Assembly: GCF_036785885.1 (NCBI RefSeq)
Contig: NC_092329.1
Location: 1,054,001-1,118,000, forward strand
Origin: Coffea arabica
Taxonomy: Eukaryota; Streptophyta; Magnoliopsida; Gentianales; Rubiaceae
Direction of reading: 5' to 3'
DNA length: 64,000 bases
How positions within the stretch are numbered: the first letter of the stretch is position 1; each line of letters begins with the position of its first letter. Below are positions 27,025 to 40,027 of this stretch, piece by piece. The notes under the pieces were generated by a model. It made no database searches. It was not told the origin of the DNA and saw nothing but the letters and a program-made list of their open reading frames with translations. The position numbers were made by a program, and so were the translations under genes.

Positions 27025-28709
27025 CTTCATTTTTTTTTTTTTTTTTTTTTTTTGTGGAAAGAAAGAGTGGTAGTTGCTGTTGCATAGAGGTCCTTTTGAA
27101 CCTGTATAAGACAATCTTCTGCAATTTTGGGCTCGGAGAATTGCTGGTTGTTTCCTTGCTAACTTGTAATTTAGATATCTCTCAGTCAAATAGAAAGAAG
27201 AAAGTGCCCTCAAACTTCGAAGTTTGTACAATTGTTCAGAGCCTCATGTAACGTAATACATCTTGCGTGCAGACTGCAGAAACTAATTTACTTCCCAAGA
27301 AAAACAGCAAAACATGATGCTAGAGGAAGGTCATTAATTTAGAGTCTTGAGTTTAATTTTCTAACTCTCTCCTTTCCTTTTTGGTCCAAAACAAGAAATG
27401 GAAAAAAAGGGCTCTACACTCAAAAAATTGTTAGTACTATGGACAAAAGGCAATTTGTTACAAATAGATCAAAAAGTTCCTGCACCATTTAATAAGTTAA
27501 AAAGCCATTGATGAATAATAGAGTCCCACCAACAACACGCCCAGGCCACGAAAGATTTGATTGGGCTTAATCAAAATATTTATTTTTAAAGTTTGGGTTT
27601 GGATTAATCGGATTTCGGCTTGTTGTTGGGTTGGGAGAAAAAAATCCAGCTGTGTATATAAAATTTACTCTTATTTATTTATTTTTTGCAAAGGAATTCC
27701 CCCAAAACTAGGATCATCCTCATTGTAGGTGGAAGCTTTATTCTACTTAATAGTACAAAGTTGAATCTTACCTCTGTATAATATGCCTACCACTCGTTCA
27801 AGTACCCATGACAATCTCAAGTATCCTATGAAACTATGGAGAGTACAATCTCAAGGCTAACAAACTTAGGGAAAGCACCTAACTTTAGATTTCTTTTAGA
27901 GCCAACACCAATACTAGATTTTCAATAGCTCCAACTATCTATTCAAGAGACTTTCATTCGTAGTACAAATCTTATTCCTTTCCCAACTTGATATATCATA
28001 TATCAAACAATAGAACCAAACGAAATTCCCATAAAGGGATGTTTGTGAAATTATCCCTTTTCGTTTTTTATGCTGATTATTTCTTTTCTTGCCTATTTTT
28101 CATTTTATCCTTATTTTTAGCTTTTCCCCCCTCCCCTTACGTACGGGACGCAAGTGTTTATTGATGGATGCTTAGTCAAAATTGCCAAAAGTTGACTGAT
28201 TGCATGCAGGAAACTGGCAGATTTTGTTAAAAATGTGATTTAAGTTTACTTAACGGACCAGTTCCGTTAAAAATTGGCTAAATTGTCGTTTGAAGATGAC
28301 ATTGGTCAAAAAATATTAATTCAGACATCAAATGTGTCGTGCCCATAAGTTGAGGGACGAAATGTGTCCTTACCCCAAAGTTTGGGGATGAAAACCGGTA
28401 TTTTCCTTTTTTTTTTTTTTTTCGCAACCTCAGAAATAATTGATATAAAAACTTGACGCGGTAAATAGAAGTTCAAAGAATCATAAGGACTAAGATGGTA
28501 AATTTGCTAACCAAAATAACGAGAAAACACCACTTGTAAATGATATTCTGACAAAAACCGAAAGTACAAGAAACCTACTGATCACTTAAAACTCGAACAA
28601 GTAAAAACAGCAAACCCTTTTTCCCACCGAACCCAGAAAGAAGGAGAATCGAGCGATTACTCGTCGTTTGTTCTCTGATTCTTTCTATTCATCAGCAACA
28701 CTCCACCAA
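27025..28709. other. 3' region of the VIN3-like gene and HYL1 upstream region
   Basis: A poly-T run at 27030-27053 follows the stop codon. 28022-28075 (AAGGGATGTTTGTGAAATTATCCC) and 28300-28410 (GACGAAATGTGTCCTTACCC) are fragments of dispersed repeats; the first resembles the end of the foldback element at 56953. No gene is seen in between. The HYL1 leader probably lies within 28600-28709. Confidence 0.5.
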
Positions 28710-31700
28710 ATGCCCACCACCGACGCCTTCCAAGGTATTTTGCTGATAATATCACCATTTTTTTTTCTTTTTGAGTGCTGCTAGTATTTTTGTTTTGGGG
28801 TGAAAGATTGAATGTCATCTGGGAAAAATTTATTTATTGGGATTGTTTGTTTTCCTTTTTTTTGTTTGGTTTTGTTTTTTTACGCTTGTCAGGTTTTTTT
28901 TCCTCCTATATTATTGTTATTATATAGTAGAGTAGAGTAGTTCTTTAGCTGAGGATACCTTTTTCCAGAGGAATAAAAAATATACAGTTTTTTATATAAT
29001 GGGACTAGATTGAGAAAGAAACAGAGAAAGATGAAAACTTTTATTTATTTAGGTTAAGTTCTTGGTGCAAATGGAAATTCTGTTTGCCTTTTTAGCAAAG
29101 GGTGAACAGAATTATGCCTTTTTAACAATTTATGCAAATGAAAATGAAGCATATAGTTCTTCCATTGGTTTTGCTGGTTATACTTTATATAATCTTTTTG
29201 TCTTTTGTTTTTTGAAAACAAAAAATATAGTGCGCCTTTTCTCTGAACAATGCTGATTAGTCTTTTGTTGAGGATAGTGTCTCCAATTCATTCATAGTAT
29301 TCACAAATTTAGAACATACCTTGATCTGCCAGGCTAATTGCTACCTTAAATAATCAGGTGGTGGGTTTGTTGATGTAGGATGGTTGCAGTCCGAAGGGAG
29401 TTGGGTATTAGGCTTCAGTATATTCTATGTAGAGGAAGTGCTAGTTTTCTTGTCAATACCTAATAACTTCTTTTTTCCTGCCAGTACACTGAAACTGCTC
29501 ATAGAAATTTCTCTTATTGGAATAGAGATTTCATGTCCATATATCACTCTGGGATATTACATACTTTCACATAGTTATCAATGATTGCAGGTGTATCAAA
29601 CTGTTATGTTTTCAAGAGCCGCTTGCAAGAATTCGCTCAGAAAGTAGGACTGCCTACGCCTGTTTATGACACTATAAAGGAAGGTCCTTCTCATGAACCT
29701 ACATTTAGGTCAACAGTAATTGTAAATAACGTTAGATATGATTCTCTCCCCGGATTTTATAATCGGAAGGCTGCAGAGCAATCAGCAGCAGAAGTTGCTC
29801 TTTTGCAGCTCTCAAGTTCAGAAGCCAGGGTAGATTGCATTTCTCAACCAGTGGTAACGACCCCTACCTTCCATTGAGGAATTTTTTTCTTCTTCTTCTT
29901 CTTTAATCTATTGACTTTGGAGATATATGTATTCAATATGCACATAGAGAAAAAATGTCTGTATGCAGACATGGTATGACATGGAATATGGCATACACAT
30001 ACCTCCTCGATGGTGTTAATATGTTGTTATACCTTTCTTCACTCCTTTACCTCTTTATTAATATTTCCTTCCTCCTGGAAATTATTTTTCTATTTTTTGA
30101 GGGGTGGGGGACTGGGGATGTAGGGGGGAAAGGGGGAGGTGGGTAGCGTACAATGCCTTCTAGGGTGTATTTTTTGTGATTTCTAGAGTTAATGCAAAGT
30201 GAAACATTTTAGTATTTCAGCAAGCACACAAACATTTTGCTATGGCATGGTGAGCAGGGTGCTATAAAAGTAACTTTGCTAATTTATCAAGGTTCTTTCT
30301 TGAGATTTTTAAGCTTTAGTATATATTTTTTATTTTTAGCTCGAAGGTTTTTGTTCTTAGTTGGACATATGAAGATCTATTAGCCTAGGCTGGCATAGGA
30401 GTCATTTTCACGTTATCAACAAGGATGAAACTAAAGGACCAAGTGCTTTACTGAAGCTGCTCAATGAAGAAAATCTTTCTGCTGGGATAATTGTTTGACC
30501 TTTTCTGATAGCCAATGGGATGGGATACCCAATTGTTTATTCAAGTTGCAGTATCTGATCCTTAGCATTCTTTTCCCACTTTATGGTGGTTTCATGTCGT
30601 ATACCAGTTTTCAGTGATTTGCTATGAAATAGCAACTTGGATCATAGCTTCAAAAGAAGCAAATTTTCATGTAAATTACGAAGTAGTCCAATGTGCTAAG
30701 TGGGTAGCATGCTATTTATATTGACCTTATGGTCAAATGTTATTTAATACTTACTTTCATGGCTTCTTTCTAAGGGTAGCAGACAACAGTAAAGATGATG
30801 GTTCTATAAGACACACACACACAATAACTACAACACCTTTACAAAGTAATCCACATTGTCATTTAGTAATGATAAGAGTGTGAAGTTAAGTTCGGTTATC
30901 TCAATTGCTTGGTGCATAGCTCTAAGTTCTTCAGAATGTTTCACATTGGCACTGAACTTGCTTAAGGAAGTAGCAAGCCAAAGTAGTAATGTAGATTTAC
31001 TTATTCTCTGAAGTTATCTGGTATTCATGGTATCAGCCATCTTTCTTCTGCAAGTGTATCACCCTACTTCCTTTCTTCTAAAGTCTGGTTTGTACAATCA
31101 ATTTGAGATGGGATGACAGACTGGCATTAAACTGCAAAGTAGAATTGTTGACCTTGTAGTGTGTCATGGCTCTCTGTGTGAGGAAATTCGCATCGTTGGT
31201 ACTTGGAAAATGCACTGATTTTTATATTGAACTTGAGCTGCCAAGGGGGAAGACTAAATGGCACAACCGTTTTTGTTGCACGTGTCTCTAACATTAATTA
31301 TCTCAGATAACACTGTATTGAATCATTCGATTTTGGTTTTTGTTTCAGCATGAAACAGGTTTGTGCAAAAATTTATTGCAAGAATATGCTCAAAAGATGA
31401 ATTATGCAATTCCAATGTACGAGTGTAGCAAGGATGAGACTCCTGGCAGAGCGCCCTTGTTTTCATGTACTGTTGATATTGGAGGAATCAAATACATTGG
31501 AGCAGCAGCAAGAACAAAGAAAGAAGCAGAAATCAAAGCTGCCCGAACTGCTTTGCTAGCCATCCAGGCTAATGCGTCTGGTTCTGATTTTAATGGCAGC
31601 TCGATACATACTGTTGTTCCGCATAAGAAGAAAATGGCAGATTTGGGAATCAATTCCCAGGAGACTCCAGCGGCACTAAAACCGAAGAAAAGGCGTTTCA

Positions 31701-32023
31701 AAAAGAAATCCAAGAAGAAGAAGCATGCTACAGGTGAAGGTAACCCTGTCCCAAACCAGAGCATAGCCAGCTTGGTGGTTCATACGGATGATCAGCTGGG
31801 ACAGGGTAGAGCTGATTCTAGTGTCAGCAAAGTGGCTGACTTTGGAGTTTCAACAGATGAAGCATGTTACAGTGAAGTTGTGGGAACTGTTTCAGTCCCT
31901 CACGTAAATGGGGATTCTAAACCAGAATTTAATCTTCTCAACGATGGAGATGGTTTGAATGGCTTGGTTAAGGAAGCAAATGAAACTCCTGAAATTGTGC
32001 AGTTGAATTCAACCAGTAAATAG
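28710..32023 (+). CDS. HYL1: dsRNA-binding protein HYL1/DRB1, microRNA processing cofactor
   Basis: Three exons, 28710-28734, 29591-29853 and 31349-32023, give 320 residues. Two double-stranded-RNA-binding domains are clear: the first about residues 12-80 (NCYVFKSRLQEFAQK, NRKAAEQSAAEVAL), the second about 98-168 (HETGLCKNLLQEYAQKMNYA, TKKEAEIKAARTALLAIQ). A basic nuclear-localisation stretch follows (PKKRRFKKKSKKKKH, about 208-222). The near-identity of both domains to Arabidopsis HYL1, and splice sites before GVSNCY and HETGL, identify it. HYL1 partners DICER-LIKE 1 and SERRATE in the nucleus to cut pri-miRNAs accurately. The C-terminal tail lacks the tandem repeats of Arabidopsis HYL1, which are dispensable there. 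Confidence 0.96.
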
Positions 32024-32529
32024 CTGTGTGTAGGCTTGGAACCAGCTTGAAGCATCAGATTTTCGCTTTAGGGATATGTGGAATCATGGAGGAGACATGA
32101 AAGCGAGTATTCTTCTTGGATTGTTGTTTGAGCTTGATAATAACATATGACAAGGGGATAGGGAAGTGAAGATTTATGGTTCCATTTTGGGGTTCATGAA
32201 TTTAGTGAACCTTGGTTTAAATAGTTAGGCTCGCCTTGATGAATTGTCAGATAAACATCATTATTGTGAGAATTGTACCTTTACATGAAAACATCCTTTT
32301 GAGTCCTGGATGAAGTGATGAATGAAGTAATGACTCTCAGACTTTCGTTATCTTTAGTATTCTATCGTTCTTCCTTCGGGAGTTTCTCTTCCTTCACAAT
32401 ATCAGTATCTGTCAGAATGAAGACTAATTATCGTGCAAGTTTTGTTTACATAATATTCGAACTGTTGAAAATATTGTGTAGGCCAGAAAAAATTTTTAAA
32501 CAACGTTTTATAGTATTTGAGCAAATTTT

Positions 32530-32815
32530 CTAAATAGTCCTTCAGCTTTTCAATCAATCCATGTTTGGTCCTCGATTTTAAAAGTGGAACAGATTGGTCC
32601 TTCAATAAAAATTTTTTGAACCAAATTGGTTTCTATAGGGGGGAGCAGTCAAGGAAAAAATTGGACCAAAGTGGTGATGAGATTTGAATTTTCTTGGCTA
32701 TTCATCACATAAGGACAAATTTGGCCCAAAAAATTTTATTGAATGATTATTATGTCCTATTCTTAAAATTGAGGAGTAAACGTGAATTAATAAAAAAGTT
32801 GAAGGCCTATTTTGG
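32530..32815. mobile_element. Terminal-inverted-repeat element, about 285 bp
   Basis: Left arm AAATAGTCCTTCAGCTTTTC, CTCGATTTTAAAAGTGG and GGTCCTTCAATAAAA pairs with right arm TTTTATTGAATGATTATTAT, CTTAAAATTGAGGAG and AAGTTGAAGGCCTATTT. The inverted match runs through most of each half. It lies about 500 bp past the HYL1 stop codon. Confidence 0.75.
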
Positions 32816-32989
32816 GAATTTGATCTACTTGTGTTTTGTTTTCTTGCCAAAGTTGAGTCTTACATTTTTTTTTTCAACTTTTACTTGTAAAAACATTAGA
32901 AGAAATGAGAAAAAGTCACTAGTACTTGCAACATTTTACATTGTTGTTCTTTATCTTAATGACTTAATTGAACGGAGCTACTAGCGAGT

Positions 32990-33520
32990 ATTTCACGAGT
33001 AACTCAGTTAAGAACTCAATTCGCACTCAACTTTGATTGAGTGCGAGTCAAGCTCAAGTGGCTGGATAGTATTTCGATCTTGAGTTTAAGTATTATTTTT
33101 TTAGGTTCGAAAGCTGGTCAACCTTATCGAGTACCAAGTAATAAATTAAACTTATATATTTAGTTATTACATATTTACTCTTTTAGGTTTGAGAGTTGTA
33201 TAAATTACCAGAATATTGGTTATGACTTTAAAATATTTATAGATCATATAGTCATTTTGCATGGAGATATGTAAAAAATAAAATTGTGCATTTTCGAAAT
33301 TGGACAAGGATCTTGACCTCAAGTACTTAACTCAAGCTTGATCATATTTGCAAAAAAATCGAGCATAATTGAGTCAATCTCGAATTTTCTAACAATTTTT
33401 TAAGTTCGAGTTTGAGCTCCAATTTTGCTATTTACTCGAATTCGAGTTTGAGCTCGAATAGTGTCTCCCTAGTGTCGAGTCGAACTCGAGTTCGACTCGA
33501 TTTGATTACCTCCTTACTTT
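32990..33520. mobile_element. Decayed GAGCTCGAA-rich element
   Basis: AGTATTTCACGAGTAACTCAG and GATTGAGTGCGAGTCAAGCTC on the left, and TCGAATTCGAGTTTGAGCTC, GAGTCGAACTCGAGTTCGAC on the right, flank an AT-rich core. It is related in composition to the element at 20344; the ends are worn. Confidence 0.5.
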
Positions 33521-33861
33521 ACCTCCCTTTATCAAAAGATAAAGGTGTTTACCATTGACACTAATTATTAGATAGATCAAAACTGAGAGTCTAATATTAA
33601 AGAGGTAAAAAAAAGTTAGTAAAATTGAGGGGAGTATATTCACAGCCTTCCAGACGTAAGGGGTTAGCATTGCAATTTGACAAAATTAAGATTTGTTTCT
33701 TCCATGCTAAGTTGTCCGACTCCTACGTCACTATAACGATCCAAAGCCCCGTCCTCACCGTCACCGCTCCCTCCCTCCTCCTCCCCAGAGCCACCTCCAC
33801 CGCCACTGGCGTGTCACGGGATCCAATCTCGACTCCACCGTTACGAGAGAAAGGGAAAAAA

Positions 33862-36800
33862 ATGCACGGAAGGCCGCGAAAAGCCCCAACTGAAGAAGAG
33901 CAAGAAGCTTCGGTGGTTAAAGGCGCAAAACTCCGTTCTATCCAGGCTAAGTTCTTCCAATTTCATCACACTAATACGTAATTCAGCTTTAACTTCCTCC
34001 TTAACCAAAAGAATTAAGTCAAAAGACAGTCTTTTCTTTTCTTTTTTTCCTATTTACTTATTGTTTTATTTTATTTTATTTTTGGGACTGGGTGATTGGG
34101 GAACTTTTAGGTATACGAAAGAAGCCCTAGAGGTCAATGCGAAACTACTGGAAATGAATCCGGAATTTATTACTGGTTGGAATTACCGAAAGCTTGCTGT
34201 TCAATATCATCTCGAGGCTGCCCAATCCGACGAGGACTCGATTAAGTCCATTTTAGACGAAGAATTGAAAGTTGTAAGTCATAGTACTGTATGAAATCTT
34301 ATTATTTATTAGTGATCCTGGAATCTTGTATATATGTTTTTTTTTTTAATTTTTTTAAATCAAATATTTAAGGACTCCATTGTGTATTTCTGATTTGGAA
34401 TCAATTACTTGGAATTGAATAAAGGAAACTAAATGGAACGTTTCTGGATCGACCAAAACTGCGTCTTGAACTAACTGCACTTTATTTTAATCTAGAATCA
34501 AGGGGATAGAAAAAAAACAGAATTTGAATACTGATTTTGACTGAAGAAAGTCGGGACAATAGGTGAAGTTGAGTTTCTAGTGTTTTCTTTTGTTTGAGTT
34601 TTGGTTATGCAAAACATTAGTAGAAATTTAGCTACAGAGAAAATAAACCAATGTTCTTTTTTTTTTCTTTCATGTAATTTGTTGTTAAGCCTGCATTTTT
34701 CTTTATCTAGGTGGAGAGCGCATTGATGACAAACTTCAAGTCATATGGAGCTTGGCATCATAGGAAATGGGTGCTAAACATGGGGCATTCTTCTACAGAC
34801 CGTGAATTGTTTCTCCTGAAAAAGTTTCAGAAGTTAGACGCACGAAATTTCCATGCGTGGAATTACCGAAGGTGTAGAGATTGATATGTAGAGAACCTGT
34901 ATTGTGTTCTAACACAACTTCATTTTCTGGAATAACCTAGTTTGACTTTACTTGTTAGATTTGTGACAGCATTGAAGAATATACCTGATGAGGAGGAGCT
35001 GCAATATACAACGGATATGATATATGAAAACTTCAGCAACTATTCTGCTTGGCATAACCGTAGGTACATTTTAATGCAAATTGATACTCTTACAAGTGTT
35101 ATGAACTATTATATTGTACGTGGAAATACTTTCATTCTGGTACATGCCACATATCTATTAGATAAAGAAATAGGCCTTCTTGACCAATTAAGTCCTTGAG
35201 CAAATTATTTGTGCAGAAAAAGAAAAATAAAGAGGATAAAGATTTTGTTTTATTTTTGTTCCCGAGGGGGGCGGGATTGGAAGGCTGGCACCCTAGAAGT
35301 TTGGTCTTTGTCGTGATTGTAGACTAATCACTGCAGTTGAAATCTAGGCATGCTATTTGCATATTTGAAGCGATCAGTAAAAGACATGAAGAATGGCTGG
35401 ATTTATAATATGATGAATGTTACCACATTTTTGGGCCCATTAGGTTGTAGATTTTCTGTTCTGTGTATGCCATTTACAAATTTTTGAGGGGAGGTGAGAA
35501 CTTTTGATATTCAATTTATGGACCTGCAAATTTTGTAGGTTATGTTTACAATTTTATTATTAATTGTGGTATTTATATCATTGAAATGGTGACCAAGTTT
35601 CTTTGCTTGAGTTGCTGCACATTGTGTACCAATTGCATTGGATGAATTTTTGTAATAGTTTTACATTCTTATTTGGGTTCATCTTTTTATTTATTTCTTT
35701 TTGCTGCATTTGCTCACTTCACATTCTTGTCTCCATATATTTCAAATGCTGTTCTATGCATATCTGTCTGACGAGTGAACTTGTGTGCAGTGTGCTTCTT
35801 TCTCGTTTGCTGAAGGAGGAGGTAGAAGGATACTACCCAAAAGAGAAGGTTTTGACAGAGGAGTTTGAGTTTGTTCGCAATGCACTTTTCACAGATCCGG
35901 ATGATCAAAGTGGCTGGTTTTATCATCTTTGGCTTTTGGATCAGACAGTTAAACTCGAGCATTTACTGGTTTCTTCTTGGCCACCTAATGGTTCCAATGT
36001 TAATGTATCAGACTATTGTGCTTTGTCACCTAGTTTATCATCAATATCTAGAACACTTCCACTTATTCTTTGTTTTAGTGAAGCAGTTGGAGGCATTAAT
36101 TCTTCTACAGTAAGTGTAGTATGTGAAAGCAATATGGATAGCAATCTCATTTGGACACCGATTTCAGTAGATAAATCAGGGTTAGCCAGAACATGGTTGA
36201 CATACCTAACTTTTTCCTCTGAGCCAATGCATCCTTCCAGGAATTATCTAGTGAAGGTTAGCATCGCCAATTCTGAGGGCATAATTTCTTCAGCTGGTTT
36301 TTGCTGTAGCAATCCTTCTCATATGGCATTCACAGTTTGTCTACCATCAAGTAACACAGAATTTGATGAAGGGCCTGATATAGAGAGGATAGATTGGTCC
36401 GAGGAAAACTTCTCTTCCAATCAATTGCATTCTGAGAATTTAGGCTTGATTAACTCATTTAATGAGCTGACAATCAGTGGGGATAACAAGAAAACATATG
36501 AAACGAATGCCAAGATCATAGCTGATGAGATTGATTATTGTCGTGAATTGCTGTCAGAAATGGACTGGTATGCTTGAATGTTTTTGAGATAACTTAGAAA
36601 CTTCATAGAACCTTTACATTATCAAGTCTGTTTGACGAACTCTTCTTCTTTGTTGTAGTAAAATTGGAAAGCTTACACTTGCAAGACTGTTATTGGCATA
36701 TGATGCATTGTCATCAGCATCTCGTGGTGTACAGGATCAAAACATGTTCCAGTACAAAGAAATTCTTGAACTTTACCACGATTTGATGAAGCTGGACCCG

Positions 36801-37899
36801 CCACATTTTCAATACTACAAGGATCAATACAGTTTGGTGTTTTTAAAGCAGGTGAAACTCTGCTACTTTGTTCTTGGGCTTGTAAAGCGCAACAGAATCT
36901 TGTGATTGTATCTCTGGTTACTTTTGCCAAAAAAAAAAGGGTTCTGGCTATTACCCTAGTCTGTGGAATCTTTTCAAACATAAGAATGAACTTCCAATTA
37001 TTCATTGAGTTACTAAATTTTCATCCCTTCTGAGGTTTGCTTTTTTTTTTTTTTTTTTTTTTGGGCTGCTAATGAGAAGGTTTGCTTTTCCTTTGGGCTA
37101 CAGGAGCTTGCGAATGAGGAGTCATTGCTGAAATACTGTTATCAATATAGAGATTCAACTTCTTTGAGTAATAATTCTTTATGTCTATGCCTGCGCGGTC
37201 TTTCACTGTCGCAAATAGGGTGTATAGAGCGACTGCTGTGGGTACAAATGCTTGATCTTAGCAACAATGGAATTCGTTCAATTGAAGGTACCTATAATTA
37301 GATGATCTGTTGTTTGTAGCCATGCTTTCAGGATTATGATGCTTCTTGACTGGAATTTCTTGTACATTTGAACAACTATTATCTGCTACTTTTTGGAATT
37401 AGTTACTCTGTTTTATCTGTTACATCACTAAAAAGATCTTGATCTTCAAACTAGCCAACGTTCAACTAGATATCAGAGTTTCTCGGTCTCACATTACCTC
37501 TTGTTATTTTGCACAGGTTTGGAGTCCTTGCAGCTTCTTTGCTGCTTAAATCTTAGTAACAATAAAATTTGCAGTTTTTCTGCTCTAGAGCCTTTGAGAC
37601 TGCTGAAGTCATTAAAAGTGTTAGATATCTCACACAATGAAATTGGAGCACATCCTATTGACACAAGAAGATATTTGTGTGCGTCTCCACTGTCCCATAC
37701 AAGTGATTGGAAGAGAGAGGAATTTGTGGTTAGTGGTCCCGAGATGACAATTTATTGGGATGCTTTTTCGATTTTTAGTGGCTTGAATTTGAGACAGTTA
37801 AGTGTTACCGGAAATCCAATTGCTGACAAAAAGTTTAAGTTGTTTTTATGTAAGCTATTGCCAGCAATGAAGTGGCTTGATGATGAAAAATTGAGATGA
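33862..37899 (+). CDS. RGTA1: Rab geranylgeranyltransferase (type II) alpha subunit
   Basis: Eight exons, 33862-33977, 34111-34273, 34711-34871, 34959-35063, 35791-36567, 36659-36851, 37104-37287 and 37517-37899, give 693 residues, close to the plant family's usual length. The N-terminus MHGRPRKAPT and the prenyltransferase-alpha repeats (GWNYRKLAV, SYGAWHHRKWVL, HAWNYRRFV, SAWHNRSVLL, GWFYHLWLLD) are diagnostic. Exon 5 also carries the plant-type insert between the repeat and leucine-rich regions. Exons 7-8 hold leucine-rich repeats (LQMLDLSNNGIRSIEG, LKVLDISHNEIG). With the beta subunit and Rab escort protein it attaches geranylgeranyl groups to Rab GTPases for membrane traffic. An in-frame ATG lies upstream at 33625, but the chosen start matches homologues. 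Confidence 0.96.
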
Positions 37900-39276
37900 T
37901 TACTGGATCTCTGAATTAGTCGGGTCTCATTTCTTCTGCAATTTTTAGAATTACATACATGAGAGGGCATGCTATTTCTGTTTCGAAAACATACCAAAGC
38001 ATGCGATTTCTCCAGTCCCGAATTATTTGTAGTGCGTGACACATGGGAGAATATCTTTCGTTTATTTTTTCACTCAAATTTGTGTCTTGAATAGAATGAC
38101 TCGTACATTTGTTTTGGACCTTAGACTTGCAGCATTTAGAAATATTTTTGCTCTTGCTTTGGATGGTGCTATGCTATTACTGAAAATCATGGCTGACAAT
38201 TCTGGGGACAGCCAACAAATTTCCAGCTACAGCATCTGTTATTAGTCCCTAGTTTATATAAGCAGTGAAGTAAGTGTTCACATCATCATAGTGAGTAGGG
38301 AATTTGATGTTAACTTCCAAGCTGGTTTCTTCATTATTATTTTTTTTTTTGGTGGGGATTATTTATGAAGAGTGAAATCTGAAGAATAGAGTAACAATGT
38401 CGAGATTACAGCAGCTTCGTTGTTCATGTCCGTTTAAAGTGATTTCTTCCTTTGCAATAACCATGGCTCCACAGAGACAATAATATCACGCAGAGAGTTT
38501 TCCAGTTACCAAACATTATTGCTTCTCTTCAACTGCATTTTGTTCAAACATCAAAATCGTGCAAACCTTAGGCCTTATCCTTGTTTCCTTTGCTCATTTC
38601 TCTTGCCTTTTCCTCTATCTTTCTTTCCCTGGTTGATGGCGGTTGGTTGATTTTTAGATGATCATGAGTTACAAAATCATCCAAAAAGCATCTAAAACTT
38701 CCTGGGAAAATCAATTTGGCCCTCTTTTAGAGTTGAGAGAAAAAGAGACAGAGAGAACCAAATTGATGCTTCTTTGGTGTAAAATAAGTAGTCGTGTGGC
38801 CCTTGTGAGTTTTAAGAACCAGAGGCAAGATGATGAAGCTGAACAAAGTAAAAGCAAGCGGACTTATTGGCAATGTTTACTGGTTAGACATATGGAACTA
38901 CTACTACATGTTATTTCTTTTCTTTTAAATTTGCACGTATACATGTACTACTGACCATTACGGTCCTGCTCAGTGCAACTCCCCCCGGGCCCCCTTCCCG
39001 GGCCGCCCCAAATTAAAAAAAAAAAAAAATTCCCTTCTGCCTTTATTCTCTACAGCACGTGTGGTAAATTTCAATGTAATTTTTGGAGATTTTCTATTTA
39101 CAATTTTTTTTTATTGTGCCATCTAATCATATGACTGAAACTGCAATTAATTTTTTTAAACAAGATTTGGGCTTAAATTAGGCTATACAGCCTATGCCGA
39201 CCTCGGCTTAGGAGCAAAGCTTTCCGGTTTTAAAAGAAGATGCCCTCCCTAAAGTTACCCTACTCTTCCCGCGGTT

Positions 39277-39309
<33 letters not shown>

Positions 39310-39480
39310 GCCTTCCTGCAGGAAGTCTCCAATCTGTCAAAGTCCAATCGGCCACTGGCCGTTCCTCTTCCCTCCTATACTCTCCTCTTCTTTCTGCTAC
39401 TCTTGGCGTACCACCAAAACACCAAGTTTTCAGCTGCGATATTGGGCTGATCTAGATTGTGTTTGTTTCCAAATTTAGCA
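37900..39480. other. 3' region of RGTA1, gene-free spacer and TAD2 upstream leader
   Basis: No gene is recognised. A 98-codon open frame at 38658-38954 has no known match and no supporting structure. GC-rich CCCCCCGGGCCCCCTTCCCG lies near 38980. A (CT)n run at 39281-39307 probably lies in the TAD2 leader or promoter. Confidence 0.5.
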
Positions 39481-39500
39481 TCCTTTCTTACTTAATTCAG

Positions 39501-40019
39501 GTAATTAACCATTAGCTGCATATTAACTTGGACAACTTCCAGATTAGCATTAGATTGTTATTGAATTTATTGGGTTGCTATCTCTCACTTGCTTATTTGC
39601 TGTCTAGTTGCATTTGTCGTTTTTTTTTTCTTCTTTTTTGAGGGGATTAAGCCTGTAACTTCATTTATCTATCTGGGTTTTCTATATACTTATTACTATT
39701 CAAGAAAGTTGATTCCTTTACTTAATTTTCTAGAACCCCACTTGCATTTAGTAAATTTGAGTCACAATTTCCAAGCATTGCACGCTAATTTGATCAAAGA
39801 TTGCATTTTGTTGAAGTTTTTTTGGAAAAAATGGGACAAGTGTAATACGCATTTTGAACTCAAATTTTGCCCTTGTAATTGTTATACAATGTGATTTTCA
39901 AAGTAAAGAAAGAAAAAAAATAATCTTTTCCGTAAGAAGAAATTCATCACTTAAGTGGCTGATAGATGCATTTTAATGCATTTTCCTCTTGTTTTCTTCT
40001 TCCGCCCCGTTTCTTTTAG
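39501..40019 (+). other. 5'-leader intron of TAD2
   Basis: Donor TTCAG|GTAATT and acceptor TTCTTTTAG|TTGTATAC flank a T-rich 519-bp interval ending eight bases before the TAD2 start codon. The splice call is inferred from the signals only. Confidence 0.6.
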
Positions 40020-40027
40020 TTGTATAC

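Noticed and set aside
34942-35199. Separate 85-codon ORF
   Set aside because: Only 34959-35063 is real (exon 4 of RGTA1); the rest reads into the intron.
38658-38954. 98-codon ORF between RGTA1 and TAD2
   Set aside because: No recognisable domain, no splice or promoter context, and unusual composition. Treated as chance.
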